A DNA stretch of 64,000 nucleotides, from assembly GCA_013399305.1 (NCBI GenBank), contig VXAI01000117.1, positions 2,460,869-2,524,868 on the forward strand, given 5' to 3'. The notes under the pieces are model-generated. The model was not told the origin of the DNA and did not search any database. It was given only the letters and a program-made list of their open reading frames with translations. The position numbers and the translations under genes were made by a program. Source of the stretch: Rostratula benghalensis (Eukaryota > Chordata > Aves > Charadriiformes > Rostratulidae). The number at the start of each line of letters is the position of its first letter. Positions within the stretch are counted from its first letter, which is position 1. Shown here one piece after another: positions 22,278 to 39,598 of the stretch.

Positions 22278-22340
22278 CAGCCCATCCCGTCCATCTCCTC
22301 CTGCCCGCTCCTGCCCCATTTTCAGCTCCTTGCGACGGCT

Positions 22341-27369
<5,029 letters not shown>

Positions 27370-27565
27370 CTAGGGAACAAGAGAAAAAAAGAACAAATGA
27401 GAACACCAAAACCTGCCTCGCAGGAACAGCTGCCCTCTGCATAGCCCTTTGTGCCCACCCTGCCTTCCTCCCAGGCAGCACACACACTCCTGTGTGGATG
27501 CCCATTAAATGCCCAGGTACTCTCCTTGCACACTCACACATGGATCTCTCTCTCATTTGCACAGG

Positions 27566-27690
27566 AACATAGGATTTGCCGTCTGGATCCAACCTGACAC
27601 CCACATAGCCCAGTGCCCTCTGCTCAGTGGTGGAAAGCACCAGAGGCTTTGGCCAGTAGGTATGGCTCCTGCTGCAGATGGACGAGAGAG
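27566..27690 (+). repeat. Ancient amniote repeat relic
   Basis: Contains GGAACATAGGATTTGCCGTC, then CACATAGCCCAGTGCCCTCT and a CAGAGGCTTTGGCCAGTAGG stretch. The order matches the remembered reptile/bird repeat pattern 'GGAACATAAGAATTGCC..TCTAGCCCAGTATCCTG..GTGGCCAATGCC'. It is strongly diverged, with no family name assigned. Confidence 0.5.
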
Positions 27691-30600
27691 CGCTGTCTGC
27701 CTCCAAAGGAGGTGGGATGGGAAGCAGAGCTAGAGACTGAGTCACACTGCGAAGCCCAAGGGTCAGGGTCCCTTCCCTCAGCATCACCCAGCATAACTGT
27801 GGGTGTTTGTCACCCAGTGTGGCCTCAGTGGATCCCAGCAGTGTGTGTGTGGTGGGATGGTCAGGTTTCGGTACAAAAGCATTTATTTATCTCAGCTGTG
27901 AATTTGCTGTCTATTCTTTGCATGAGCAGGATACATCCAGTTCTTCTGGTGAAGAACAAAAGCTCTTATCTACTTTCCCCAAATGACTGCTTGTTTTTGC
28001 ATACCTTTATCAGGCCTTCTCTTGTGTCCTCACACACTAAGGCTTGGTGCAAGTATGTGTATGTGGCTCAGCAGCAAAATACTCTTTGCAATGAGGGAGA
28101 AAAAACTTCTGCCATAAGTGAGGGAAGCTGGGCTGGTCACCCTCAGCTTTGTCAGGCTTGTTTACGTTCAGGACCTTCTGCTAGATTTAGCCATGGGACA
28201 CCCTTTTTCACATATTCCACAATCAGCAAAGCCATCCCAGCAAGAGGCCAGCAACATCTTCCAGTCTTTTGTCATCTGGGATGTCTACTAGGCTCTTATT
28301 TTCGTCATTCATGTCTCTCTTCTCTTGAAATCAGGAACACCACTCCAGAGAGCCATGTCATCATTATGACCACTGGTTCACTAGTATCTCAAAGGATCAG
28401 GTTGTTCATGCTTGTACAGGGTGGCCATGTGGAAGGCACTGTCATTATACTTCCTGGGCTTCCCCTAGACTTTTTCACCCACCTTCCCTTAGGTTTCCCC
28501 CTGGACTTTTGCGCTGCCTGGCCATTAACACAGAACTAATGGGCATAGTCTATACAGAAAGAGGAATGTAGTGTCTGCATAAGGTGCATAGATAGACATG
28601 GCATTGCCATAGGCCTCCTTTCCTGAGGTCAGCAACAAAGTGGCTGACTGATCCCTCAGCAGAAGAGTTTGGAGCCTGAGTCTGAAGACTTACAAACACT
28701 CTGGCAACCTGGGAAAGCCACCTGTCATCCCAGTCCTGAGCCCAGTTGCCAGATCAGCTGGGTGTACGAGGTGAGGGGACAAGTGAAGCCACCAGACTTG
28801 CTGTTGTTGCCTCTGGGAATGGTTGCTTGTGAGGAACCCAGAGCTATTCCAGGCCAACCTTACCTAGGCTGAGACCTACAGAGACCATGTCAGGTCACTG
28901 AGTCATGTCTTGGAAGGTTTATTCCACATGAATGCCAATGATCTTTCATGTAGTTGACAATAGCTGGAAGAAGGACTAAGCTCAAAGGATTCATTCTGAG
29001 TTTCTTCTCAAGGCCGAGCTTTCTTGGAGCAAGGTTTTGGGATGCTTTGGGAGGCAGTGCTGAGCAAATAGCTGTAGAAAGCAGGTGGGTGGGTTCCTCT
29101 AGGTCAGCCCCCAAGCTCGAGTCCTTCTGGATCCAGTTGGCTTCTGCCTAATGCTTTTGAGATACCTGTTGCCTTTAACAGCTAGTTCAAAGAGCTTCCA
29201 TGAAGAGGCTAGAGACAGCAGAGAGAAGCGTGTGTGCATGTAAGAGGTAAGTAACAGGAGAGGAAAATAGGAACAAAGCCTCTCCATGTACCTCTGAACT
29301 GTTATTCCCACATCAAAATTATAGGTTATGAACGGATGTCATTATCACCCATCCCCAATCCAATTACCTTGTTCGAGAAGTGTCTGCTCCTCAGCCATGG
29401 CTGTTCTGGAAGGGAAGCTTCCTAGCCAAGCAAATTCCCTTGCCACACTCCCACCCTGCTACCTGCCCACTTAAATACCTGTTAGGAAGGCAGATACAGC
29501 ACAAAGGGCTGCCCTTGCTTGCCTCTGCCCAGGGCCATGAAAACCGCCACTCTCTGAAGCACTGGGGAAGTCTGCAGCCTCAGGTTTCAGCTCCTTGCCA
29601 GCAGATCCATAACATTGAGTGCCTCCTGCCCATACATGCTGGGAGACAGGCAGAGTCTGCATGCATCTTCCCGGTGAAGCTCCTGGTGCACAGCCAGAAC
29701 CCCAAGTTGGAATCAGCCAGGGAGGGAAGAGGCGCTGCATCTGGAAGCCCCCTTCCCTGCTTCCTCTCTTTTCCATCTCCCCTGCTCCATGTCTTGCTGT
29801 ATTTGAGTGTATGTGAAGAATCAGGCTGCTTTGGAAAGATGCTGCATCTTCTGCAGGGTGTCTTTTATGTGGACTTGTGTGGGATAGCTAGTTAGAGGCT
29901 CAGCCACTTAGACAGGATGAGGGGACACACAGGCCCTTCAAAAATCTGCTCCTGGTGCTGAGTGTCTGAAAGGCCTTGCTGATCTGGCTCAGCAGGGTGT
30001 TTGGCCATTGGGATGTCCAGCCTTGGCTCGCTTAAAATGCTGTGGCATTGAGGAGCTGCTCTTCACCACAGGCTAATGCGCTGTGCCAGGCTAATCCCTC
30101 TCCCTGGCTCAACCCTGCTGGGCTTCGTCAGGGCAGGGTGGGCAGCATTGGTCCCGCTTCAGTCCCTGCTTTGTCTGTGCTCAGTACAGAGCGCCATGAA
30201 TCTGGATGCTGACTATTAGCCTGTGCCACCACACCCTCTCTTCCAACACCTCCTAGCTCCTCTGGGCGATGGATGGGGAAAGGATGCAGAATTTAGGTCA
30301 TTAATGCGCTAACTGGGAATAGAAGAGAGCAAGATTCAGTTTTTTTGCTCTGCCACGGGCATGCCGTTAGAACCACTTCTTCTCTCTGGCTCGGAGTTCC
30401 GCCTTGGTAAATGGGGATGACAGCACTCCTCTGCCTTGTGCCATACAGAGAGGTGTTAAAGAGGGCACATTGTGGGTGTGCTTGTGCCGGTGGCTCTGCA
30501 AACCTGGGATGTAGATGAGTGATGGTTGGCAGCAGTTCAGCAACCCAGGAAGGCCCCGACATTGCTTCTTGCACCAAGGTCACTTGGCAATTCTCTGGTG

Positions 30601-32139
30601 GACATCTGTGGCCTGCTGAAGTGTTGTGGCAGCCTCCCCTGGCACCTGCACCAGTGTGGAAGGGACATGGCCATGGGAAAGGAAGGGGGATGGAGCAGCT
30701 CTGTTGCACTGCTGAGGTCTGACACAACAGCCATGGCCCATGATGTATGTGTGGCTTGCAGAGCTGGGGAGGGAAGAGCCATATGACACCCTACAGTTAT
30801 TAATCCTGAATGCCTGAGCAAGAGCAACTCATTATTTGGGAGGGTGTGCAGGGCTCTGAGAGCCCCCCAAAAGAATAAGAGCAATGTCTCTTCTAAATTT
30901 GTGTCCCTTTACCCTTCCCGTTCTTCCCAACTTTAACAATTTCATGCTGCAAACCCCAAAGCAGGCATCTGTTGAGCTCTCTACCTTTTCCTGCACACCT
31001 CTCTGAGAAACTTAAGCCACATGCTTCCACCTCTTCCCTGCAGCTCTCCCAGCACAGTTCAAGATCTCTCCTCATCCTCTTTCTACTGCTCACCCACCAG
31101 ATCTTCCTCCTGTTTCTCAGTCTCTCTCATTCATCACAGCCACCTCCCTCTCCCCAGCGTACTGGTGTGGGCATCCTTGGAACAGCCTTTTTTAGGAGGT
31201 GCAGGCTGCAAAGGAGCAGGGAGGAGCTCTGAATTGTGGCCAGGCAGAAAGGCTGAAAGGCTGGGGTTGCCCAGGCCCATGGAAAATCACAGAGACACGG
31301 GTTCCCCCCTGGGTATTTCTGGGAGTATTTTGATGAGATTCCCACTTTTTGCTTGTTGCCTGCCCAAGCTTTGGAAAATGAAGTCTGGAGGAGTTAGGAC
31401 TGGTGCAAAGGGGACTTCTCCAAGTGCTTGGGCTGGGATGGAAGTTGCCCATCCAGGACATTAAAAGCAGAGACAACCTCCCATACTGTCAAGACAGGAC
31501 TGAATGTCTAAAACGCATGAAACCCCATGTTAACTGCGTGTTCAGCCCTCAGAGAGACCTCCTCCACTGTGGCCAGGTCATTGCTTGGGTACATGCTGTC
31601 TATCCAGGACAGCTGGCAGCCGTCAGCTCTGCTGCAGCGAGAGTCAGAGCGAGTTACCCCTGATGAGAACCTGGCTCGGTATTGTTGGTGATACGGTTTA
31701 TTTTTGTGCCGCTTTGTGCAGCCCTATCTCTTTCAGAAGTCTCGCTGGCCTGCAGAGTGCAATCCGTCGCAAAATAGTAAGTTCCAAAGAATGAAAAGCT
31801 ACTCCCTTCCTGCAGGGTAGGAACACTTTTAAATGGTCAGGACTGTACCTCTGAAAACTGGGAGCCAGAGGCAGAGGAAAAGACGTCCAAAAGGAGAGAA
31901 GCAGACAAAGAGGGACAAGAACAGAAAGACCTGTTTTCCCAGAATGATTTGTGATATTTCCATTTACAGAAACAAGTAATCCACTGAAAGCTTTCCTTCA
32001 GTCTCACTCTCTAATTTAGCAGAGGTTTTGGCATGATGGCTTCTAGAGAAATAAATAAAGGGAACTGGATATAGATGTTGTCTCTAAAAGCTCAGAAAGA
32101 TGGCTTGGCATTGGCCAAGGATTCAATACCTCTTTCTGT

Positions 32140-32285
32140 AACACAGTCCCTGTGTCATTTTAGGCAAGTTGCTTAACCCCCCTCTTCTTTCACTCAAAAT
32201 TGGAATAATGGTATTTCCCTGCCTCAGGGAAATATCCTGAGGGTATTTATATTAAAAATATGAAAATGATCAGACACTGGATTAT
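32140..32285 (+). repeat. Ancient MIR-like SINE relic
   Basis: The order GGCAAGTTGCTTAAC, CAAAATTGGAATAATGG, CCTGCCTCAGGGAAAT and then GAAAATGATCAGACACTGG parallels the MIR-type consensus 'GGGCAAGTCACTTAACC..AAAATGGGGATAATA..CCTACCTCACAGGG'. It is old and diverged. Confidence 0.6.
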
Positions 32286-33541
32286 TTGGACCAAATAGTT
32301 CTTCCCACCTTCCAGTTCAAATATAACGTGCTCATCTTTGATGTGGTCTTCCCACAGATAAATGCAATGCAGTGCACAAGTGAAAGCTCTCCCGAATTCA
32401 CACTAGTGGTTCCTGCCTTAGAAATAATCTTCATTGCAGATTAAACTATTATTTGCTGTCTACCCATGAAAAAAATGTGAGAAATGGCTCACGAAGGGCG
32501 GGTAGTCAGACACAAACATAAAAATTTCTTTCTGCTCCAGGACCCTATTTCTGAGTCGTTTGGTAGCAGGTGGTGAAATGGGGCTCAGAGCCAGCCTCCA
32601 GGCTGGGAAGACAAATTCCACAGCAACGTGGCAAACTGTTGGCATGTCTTTCTCACACATATTGGCAGGAGGCTTCCAAACCAGGAGAAGAGGTCTGCTG
32701 TCCCTGTCAAAAAGTGACACTGGTGACACTGAGTCGTTAATGCCCAACCTGACATGACTTCAAGAGGAAGGAGTGACATTTCATGAAGTGCCAAAGGAAG
32801 CACAGGAAAAGCCCTTTGAAGGCATTTCCATTGCTGTCCACCCTTCCAAGAATGAAGCACTCAAAAGCACTCAGTGTGTTGGGGGATTTGGAGCTGATGA
32901 AGAGCACAGTAGCAGGGAGCACAAGCAGTGCTCGCAGGCATCTGCTTTTGCCCACCTGTGCTGATGTGCCCAAAAGAAAGGCTGTTTTTTCAAAAGTGCT
33001 CATGATCCCTCTTGGGGAATCTCTCCATACACCTTACAAAAAATAGGCCATTGTTTCACCTGCCTCAGTAAACATTTAAAGGCCTTGATCAGAGGGTGTA
33101 GGGTTATACCTGTGAATGTAGCCACTGTGTCACAAGGGATGGTTATTCAGGGGCTTGAGCAGGTGGTGCTCCAGCAGCTCTGACCCTGCACAGCAGCAGG
33201 GGATGCTGTGCTAGTGGCAATACCTTTTGACTCAGGCAGGTAATTTTAAGACCAAAGAGCCCACATCTCTCCTTAGGGACAGAAGAACTTTCCACTACAA
33301 GGTGAAGCTCAGTAGGCCAGCAAATGGGGTCTGCAGCGGTGAGCCTGGGATAACAGCAGAGATCCCATGGGAACCAAGGACTACCAGAAATCTTACCACA
33401 TTCACGTTCAAATTCAATGTGGCTGCTTTGATATGGTCTTCTCCAACATAATCATGCAGCAGTGCATATTAAAAAAAACCAAAAAACCAAAAATAAACCC
33501 AAACAAAACCCTAGCAACATAACCAGTATGTTGCATACATA

Positions 33542-33563
33542 ATCCTCTCCCTGGGGAGAGGAT
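33542..33563. repeat. 22-bp near-perfect palindrome
   Basis: Two 10-base arms, ATCCTCTCCC and GGGAGAGGAT, are separated by TG. No function is assigned. Confidence 0.9.
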
Positions 33564-34184
33564 AAAAGAACAAACCACATGTGACTGATATCAAGCCCCA
33601 TCACTTAATGTGGCACTGGAAATCATTCAGATATTGTGGTGAAGAATCCTGTAAAAGAACCGATACAAAATAGAAATTGATCTTATAGTCATGAAAGAAT
33701 ATCCCCCCTGCCTACAAGGTAGAACTATTATACCAGCTCTCCTCACCTTATTATTAATAATGATGTTTATTGCAGCTGTTGCCACAGATCAAATGATAGA
33801 GGGAATTTACTGCAGTACAAATAGTACAAACTGTGCCTTACAGACCATTGCTGCCTAGATGAGCACGAAGGAAGGGGTTTATCACAGAGCATTAGCAATG
33901 ACCAAAGCTACAGCACTAAAATGGCCTGATAATACCAATTCTGGGGTGATTGGTTTAGTCAGGAGATGGTTAATAAATAGAAAAAGAAATGCAGACACAG
34001 GTGGGCAGGGGAGAAAAAAGGGGGAGAAGACAATATGCAATAGCACTGAGGAGAAGATGATGAGGTGGAAGGAGAAAGGTATAGTGAACAGTCACAGAGA
34101 GAGAAGTCCCATCCAAGCCAATACCAGGCTCCTGGTCTGCCTCTTTCAGCTCTTATTCCTCACTTGCTCTCTGCAGCCCTCCCT

Positions 34185-34541
34185 GACGGTCACCCGGCGA
34201 AGGAGAGGGGGGCTAATGACAGGAGAAAACAACGATGTGTGCTGCTGGAGGCAGCTTGGGTCGCCCCTCGGTAGAGCATCGGCGGTGTGGGAGAAGAATC
34301 AGAAGATCCCCACCACGTCCCGGCGTTACCCGCATGGTCCCCCTGCAGCGCTCCGCCTGCCTGGCGCTGCAGCTGCGGCGAGCAAGGATCGCGCTGCATC
34401 ACGGCCGGACCCTGCGCCTGCTCCTCAGCCTTGCATCGCTTTGCATTTTTCCTCGGAGGCAGCAGCCTCCTCGCCTTCCCACCCGGCTCCATAACGCCGC
34501 TGCGGGCTGCTAAGTAGCCGATAGACTGCCTCGGCGCTGGC
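34185..34541. promoter_or_regulatory. CACNG2: CpG-rich island inside CACNG2 intron 1
   Basis: By hand count about 32 CpG dinucleotides fall in some 357 bp, against sparse CpG in the flanking tens of kilobases. It has stop-poor frames on both strands (for example 33859-34494 plus and 34190-34492 minus), but none is recognisable as protein. It could be an alternative CACNG2 promoter, the start of a noncoding transcript, or an unmethylated regulatory element. Confidence 0.5.
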
Positions 34542-35133
34542 TCTAGCTGTTCCTTCTACGTGGGTGGAGATGCAGCGGTAGCAAAAGCTATTATTAAGAT
34601 TATATGAAGATTTCCATTTATAAACACTCTCTTTTTACAGGATTGTAACTTTCAAAAATATCCTCGCTGCGGCTTGAAATTTCCCGTGTTTTGTCACAGG
34701 CAGAGAGTGAGGTTGGCTGGGAAAACTGGGCAAATGCTTTTGAATGCCTTTTGGTGCAAACACAAATCCAGCACGTTTGAGCTTTAGGAGCTGAAACATT
34801 GTGGGTGGCTGGTTTTCAGGGGCTGCTGGACATCTGTCCAAGTTACAAATGAAAAAACCTCAACACAATATTAATAAAAATAATTAAAAAAAAAAAAAAA
34901 TTCCCTTTTGCGTACATCCAGTGCAAACATCTCCCCTGATAAAAATTGCCTCTGTTTTCTAGACTTTGCCAGAATCAAACCTGAGTTGAATTTCTTCTGT
35001 GCGAATAGTGTGAAACAGAAAAATGTATTAGGCTCATCTAAATCATCTAAAGCTGTAGATAACTTTTCTCCTCCTAATGCTGTATTTCTTGCATTCCCTA
35101 CTGTACTGGCCTTCTGAAATTAAAAATAGTTTT

Positions 35134-35220
35134 ATGTATATATGTATAAAGTTTATGTGTATATATATACACACAAACATATATATATTTGTAACAAATG
35201 CATGTTATGATTTCATATAT
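35134..35220. repeat. Alternating AT/TG-rich low-complexity tract
   Basis: Runs of TATATG, TATATATA and ACACA alternate over about 85 bp. It is a simple-sequence region with no gene. Confidence 0.8.
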
Positions 35221-35751
35221 ATGTCAATTAAATTATTTTGTTTTTATAATGATATTTTCCTGCATGATTCAGTGAATATATAAAGCATTGACAATATCTC
35301 TGATTCCTCAACAGAGAGGTTAGAAACTATTTCTGCAGTTATTAGAGTGACTAGTCTCACTCTAGGTAGGAAATCCAGATGAACTTTCTGATGTATGAGC
35401 CCTGTTGTAGAGTTTTCAAGGTACATCGGCTGAGTTGGTAAAAGTTATTGCCTTTGCCTTGCAAGAAGAGGCAGGATTGGTCTTTAAATGAACTGGGAAG
35501 CAGAAAAAGAATTGAGGAAAGGGTTTATAAATAGTTGTGCTCAGATATTGTAGCATGATTTGGGGTTTTAAACTCTAGGAGCACAACTTAAATGCTGGAG
35601 CTGCAGGGGCAGAGGATAGAAGAGTGAAGGCAGAAGTTGATCAGGACGTGTAGAGAAGTCCAAGCAAAACAGAAAGGGCAAGAAAGAGAAATCAAGGTAT
35701 TACTGAGGATTAAAAAAACTCCCAAACCTGTCAATTTATAATGAAAACATT

Positions 35752-35766
35752 TGTGTGTGTGTGTGT
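35752..35766. repeat. (TG)n microsatellite
   Basis: An uninterrupted TG run of about seven and a half units. Confidence 0.9.
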
Positions 35767-36554
35767 AATGAGTCAAATGTGACACTACAACTGTGAGCCG
35801 AGTGACAGGAAGGGTGATGCAATTATCTGCAGTGAGAGAGGAATGATGTGCATAAAGTGTGGGAGGAGGAGAGATGCTCCATAGCTACCACAGGCAATCC
35901 CAATCCACGGCTGCACATCCAGATGTCAGAGGAAGTGAGATACTAATACAAGCTTGAAAAGAAAGGGGTGGATGGGCTGAAGAGAGTATTTAGAGCTGTT
36001 GCTTCTCTTTTCTTTTTTCTTTTTCTCTATCACAGCAACAATATTGTAACTAGGACAGTTTTGCATACAGGGTTACAACATCAAACTCTCAGAAATCAGA
36101 GCACGTAAACACCATCCTAGCTGGATGAGGATGTAAGGACTGAACCATCTTGAACTTGAACTTGAAGACGCAGAGCTCAGCTGGCTTAATCTCTCCCTAG
36201 AAGTATGCAGAGGAAAACCCTGGTCCAGAAAATTTGTAATTCACCTCATCCTATCTGGTTGCATTTTTCTCCTCAGATATAACTGTATTGCTGATCTGTG
36301 AACGTGCATCAGAGTAGAAAGCCAGGCTCACCTTGTACAGTAGGTCATGTTTTGGGTCAGCGGTGAGACTATAACTATGGGTGATTGGAAGTTACCATGC
36401 ACAGGCATGGATTTACCAGGAAAGAAAAGAGAGCAAGCCAGACCCCCTTATACCATGAAAAATGGCCTGCACAGCCATGAGCTTTATAGTGCCTTGGTTC
36501 AGATGTGGGCTGGGCCCCTACCTCAGTAGGAACTATTTAGCTCTGGAACCCTCA

Positions 36555-37074
36555 GGAAAGAGGACAGGAAAGACATTGAGTGAGTCCAGAGGAGGGCCAC
36601 AAAAATGATCAGGGGGCTGGAGGACCTGTCCTATAAGGACAGGCTGAGAGAGATGGGGTTGTTCAGCCTGGAGAAGGCACTGGGGAGACCTTACTGTGGC
36701 TTTTCAGTACTTAAAAGAGAGCCTATGGTAAACATGGGGACAGACTTTTTAGCCGGGCTTGTTATGACAGGATGAGGAGTAATGGTTTTAAACTAAAAGA
36801 TGATAGATTTAGAATAGATCTAAGGAAGACTTTTTTTACAATAAGGGTGGTGAAACATTGGAACAGGTTGCCCAAAGAAGTGGTAAATGCCCCATCCCTG
36901 GAAACATTCAAGGTCAGGTTGGTCAGAGCTCTGAGCAACCTGATCTAGTTGAAGATGTTCCTGCTTATTATAGGGAGATTTGGACTAGATGACCTTTAAA
37001 GGTCCCTTCCAACCAAAACTATTCTATGATTCTGTGATTCTATGGTTCTACGATTCTATGGTTCTACAATTCTG
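36555..37074 (+). mobile_element. CR1 LINE 3' end in CACNG2 intron 1
   Basis: Typical CR1 sequence: GAGTCCAGAGGAGGGCCACA near the start, GGACTAGATGACCTTTAAAG near the end, and a tail of repeated ATTCTATG/GTTCTA units at 37,020-37,074. It is 5'-truncated with stops and small indels. It lies antisense to CACNG2. Confidence 0.93.
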
Positions 37075-37319
37075 TTCCCAAACTCCAGGCCTTGAATCTT
37101 GCAAGTGTAATGCTGTGTTCACAAAGGTTCTTTGAATGCAATTTCCTTAGTCTTTTTTAAATTACGAAGGAGGAGAAAATGCAATTCAAATCTTTCATCT
37201 CCAACTCCACACTGCGTTTGTCCCCGACATATCCAGCTGGATCTAGAGGTGGATGCTATCCTCAGTTAAACTGGTGTAAATCTAGTGTGACTCTGAGCTG
37301 CTCCTTCAGCAGATATACT

Positions 37320-37440
37320 CACAACCAAGAGAGGAATTAGGTTTGCAGACGGTAATTAGCTTATGAAGTATGCGGTGTGCTTCAGGGTCATTCAGAATGC
37401 AAAGTGCTATATAAAAAATATTATTAGTTATTAATAATAA
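37320..37440 (+). repeat. Ancient SINE/LINE-tail relic
   Basis: Ends in AAAGTGCTATATAAAAAATA followed by TTATTAGTTATTAATAATAA, matching the 'GGCGCTATATAAGTGC..(ATT)n' tail of ancient amniote retroposons, as at 17375-17475. Confidence 0.5.
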
Positions 37441-37477
37441 AAATACCCATGGACCCCNAAAAATACCCATGGACCCC
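37439..37477. other. Single N flanked by a 19-bp exact duplication
   Basis: AAAAATACCCATGGACCCC occurs at 37439-37457 and again at 37459-37477, with N at 37458 between. This is the signature of two contig ends that overlap but were joined by a placeholder base. Confidence 0.85.
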
Positions 37478-39486
37478 AGGGAAATAATCCAAAGAATGGA
37501 ACAAGTCAATGACAGAAGCAGCTTTCAATCCATCCTCCTTTTTCTGTGCTGCTTAAGCTCTCCTCCTCCTTCCCCTCCGAGGCTCAGACACATGGAGGAA
37601 GGGAGAGACCCCCATCATACGTATTTAGCAATTTGGCAGTCTCATCAAGTCTCCTGTGTTCTCCCACACAACATCATCAGCCTGCAATAAGAATTGTCAA
37701 ATCTGTAGCATAATTGACAGCCAGCAGGAGAAATTTTGGGCAATAGCAGAGCGTGGGAATTCCTCAGCTTGCTACCCACAGGAAAACTGCAACCCTGCCC
37801 TGGTGTTCCTCAGGGCCTTTCATCTCATTGCCCTCCCTGCCTCTGGGAAAAGGACTGGACAGGTAAGCACCACTTGTTTTCTTTAATGATCTCTGGGTGA
37901 GAACTGGGGGTCTGGTTGCTGTAGCCTGAGTTGGGGTGAGCAGCTCCTCTGGGGAGGCACAACCTGTTTTGTCTATTCCAGCTCAGCAAATGAGTGTGAA
38001 GTTTATTTTAGGCTAGGAAATAGAACAAGGGAAGGGCTGGGATTTCTCTAGCACTTTTTGTACCCCAGGGAACCCAAAGCCCTTCATGCAACACTGAGAA
38101 AGATCCCCCAGTGTGGTGGCTCCGCAGACGAGCATGGCAGCCATTATGCGCTCACTGAGCTCGCACACACTTGCCCTTGGAGAGTGGAGGTGGCTTTACC
38201 CAGGCAGGATGTTTGTTATCCCTCAGTCCATTCAGCAAGTGCACTGGGATTTTTGTTGTCCCTTCAGGCAGCCCACCAGAGATGGCCAGGAGGGAACTCA
38301 GCAAAGGGTTTCCTTGGCAGGATGCCCTGCTGACAGTGGTGCTTTGGGTTGGGCTGCAACTTGCAGGGCCATGCACTCTTGCACTTTTTCTGCCCTTCAT
38401 CCCCTGAAATGTGCCACCTACAGTAGAAAAATGAAAACCCCTGTGGAAGAGGTCAGGACTTTCTAATTTTGCAATTTCCTCCAGCAGTCGCTATGTCTCA
38501 CCCTGCGGCACTGGTGTTTCAGGAGAAGTCCAACCCAGAGTAACTCCCCAGCCAGCCAGAGCTACCCAGCACTGTGCTCGGGGGAGCATAGGGAAACGAG
38601 AGTGTGCCGAACCTCTTTAGGATGCTCACCCACCCCTGGTAAATCCAGTGCTGACCTGGACCTCACTCACAAAACAATCCAAATCCTCACTGGTGTTCCT
38701 AAGGTAATAAAGAATAAAAAACTGAAAGGAAGGTGGGGCAAGAAGAGTGAAGGGTTGATCTGATGTACAGCAAGCCCCTTCTTACACATGGCTGGGAAGA
38801 AAGATGCTGGGGTCCCCAGCTATCCCAGAAAGGGGAACGCCCCACCTTGGCAATGTCCCCAGGGTGGGGACATTGCATCCCCTTCCTAATCAACCTGAAC
38901 ACTGAATCTAATCAAGGCTTAATGTTTTTTTCTTTAATTTCCCAGCTGTTCTGGGATTCAGGATTTGAAGAGTTTTGTGGGTTGTGTGTATGGGTCTCAA
39001 ACAATCTTAAGCTCCTAGTTCCCTGGGAATGTTTTGGTGCAATTGCTGGCAGGGTTAATACCCAGGGGAACAGCCAGACTGGTCTGTGAAAGGTGTAGGA
39101 AAGCAATACCCTCTGTGCTAAAAGAGCCAGGACACAGAGTTTGCTTTGATACACACGAAACAAACATCATGCTTATGGTTTACTTGGGTTGCTGGAGTTC
39201 AGAAAGTGTTGGTAAACACAGTCTATATCCCACAGGGCCGAACAACGTAGCTGGCCCGTGTGAATCAAATTGCGTTAGCACAGCTATGCTGCAGCTCTCA
39301 ATGTCTCCAGACGAACTGCTGCTGTTCCAACTTGCTGCTTTACTCATAATCCACATCAAACATTGGGAGTTAAAGTAGTTATTGTACAGATTTGATTTTA
39401 GGTCCCTTTTTATGCAGCTGAGCAAAAACTAAATGCCAAGCTTCACGAGTGGTGTTAGCTTTTAGAGGCTGTTATTAGAACATTAA

Positions 39487-39598
39487 TAATTTTATTATTG
39501 TTATTTCCTCTGGGTTGCAGGAACCCCAGTGATTTACAAGGAAACAAAGTGACTTGGCCCTCTACTGAAGTGCTTACAACAAAAGTTAGACTTAAGCA
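39487..39598 (+). repeat. Ancient amniote repeat relic
   Basis: Pattern TTTATTATTGTTATTTC, then GGAACCCCAGTGATTTAC, TTGGCCCTCTACTGAAGTGC, TTACAAC and TTAGACTTAAG. It follows the remembered consensus 'TTATTATTGTTATTTG..GGCCCCAGTCA..GGCCCCATTGTGCTAGGCGC..TTACAATCTAA'. It is diverged. Confidence 0.5.

Larger units (their letters stand above)
19470..22340 (-). other. CACNG2: CACNG2 3' UTR (inferred extent)
   Basis: Noncoding sequence following the TGA at 22341-22343. In mRNA sense it begins G-rich (22,200-22,320), turns A-rich (22,010-22,195), passes a 104-base assembly gap, a 30-bp minisatellite and TG and T runs, and reaches AATAAA at 19488-19493. GU-rich DNA follows that signal, so it is the best distal cleavage candidate. 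The extent is inferred; shorter forms are possible. Confidence 0.6.

Noticed and set aside
33859..34494. 211-codon plus-strand open frame and a 100-codon minus-strand frame at 34190-34492
   Set aside because: Both run through GC-rich, stop-poor DNA of the intronic CpG island. No recognisable domain, and splice context is unclear.
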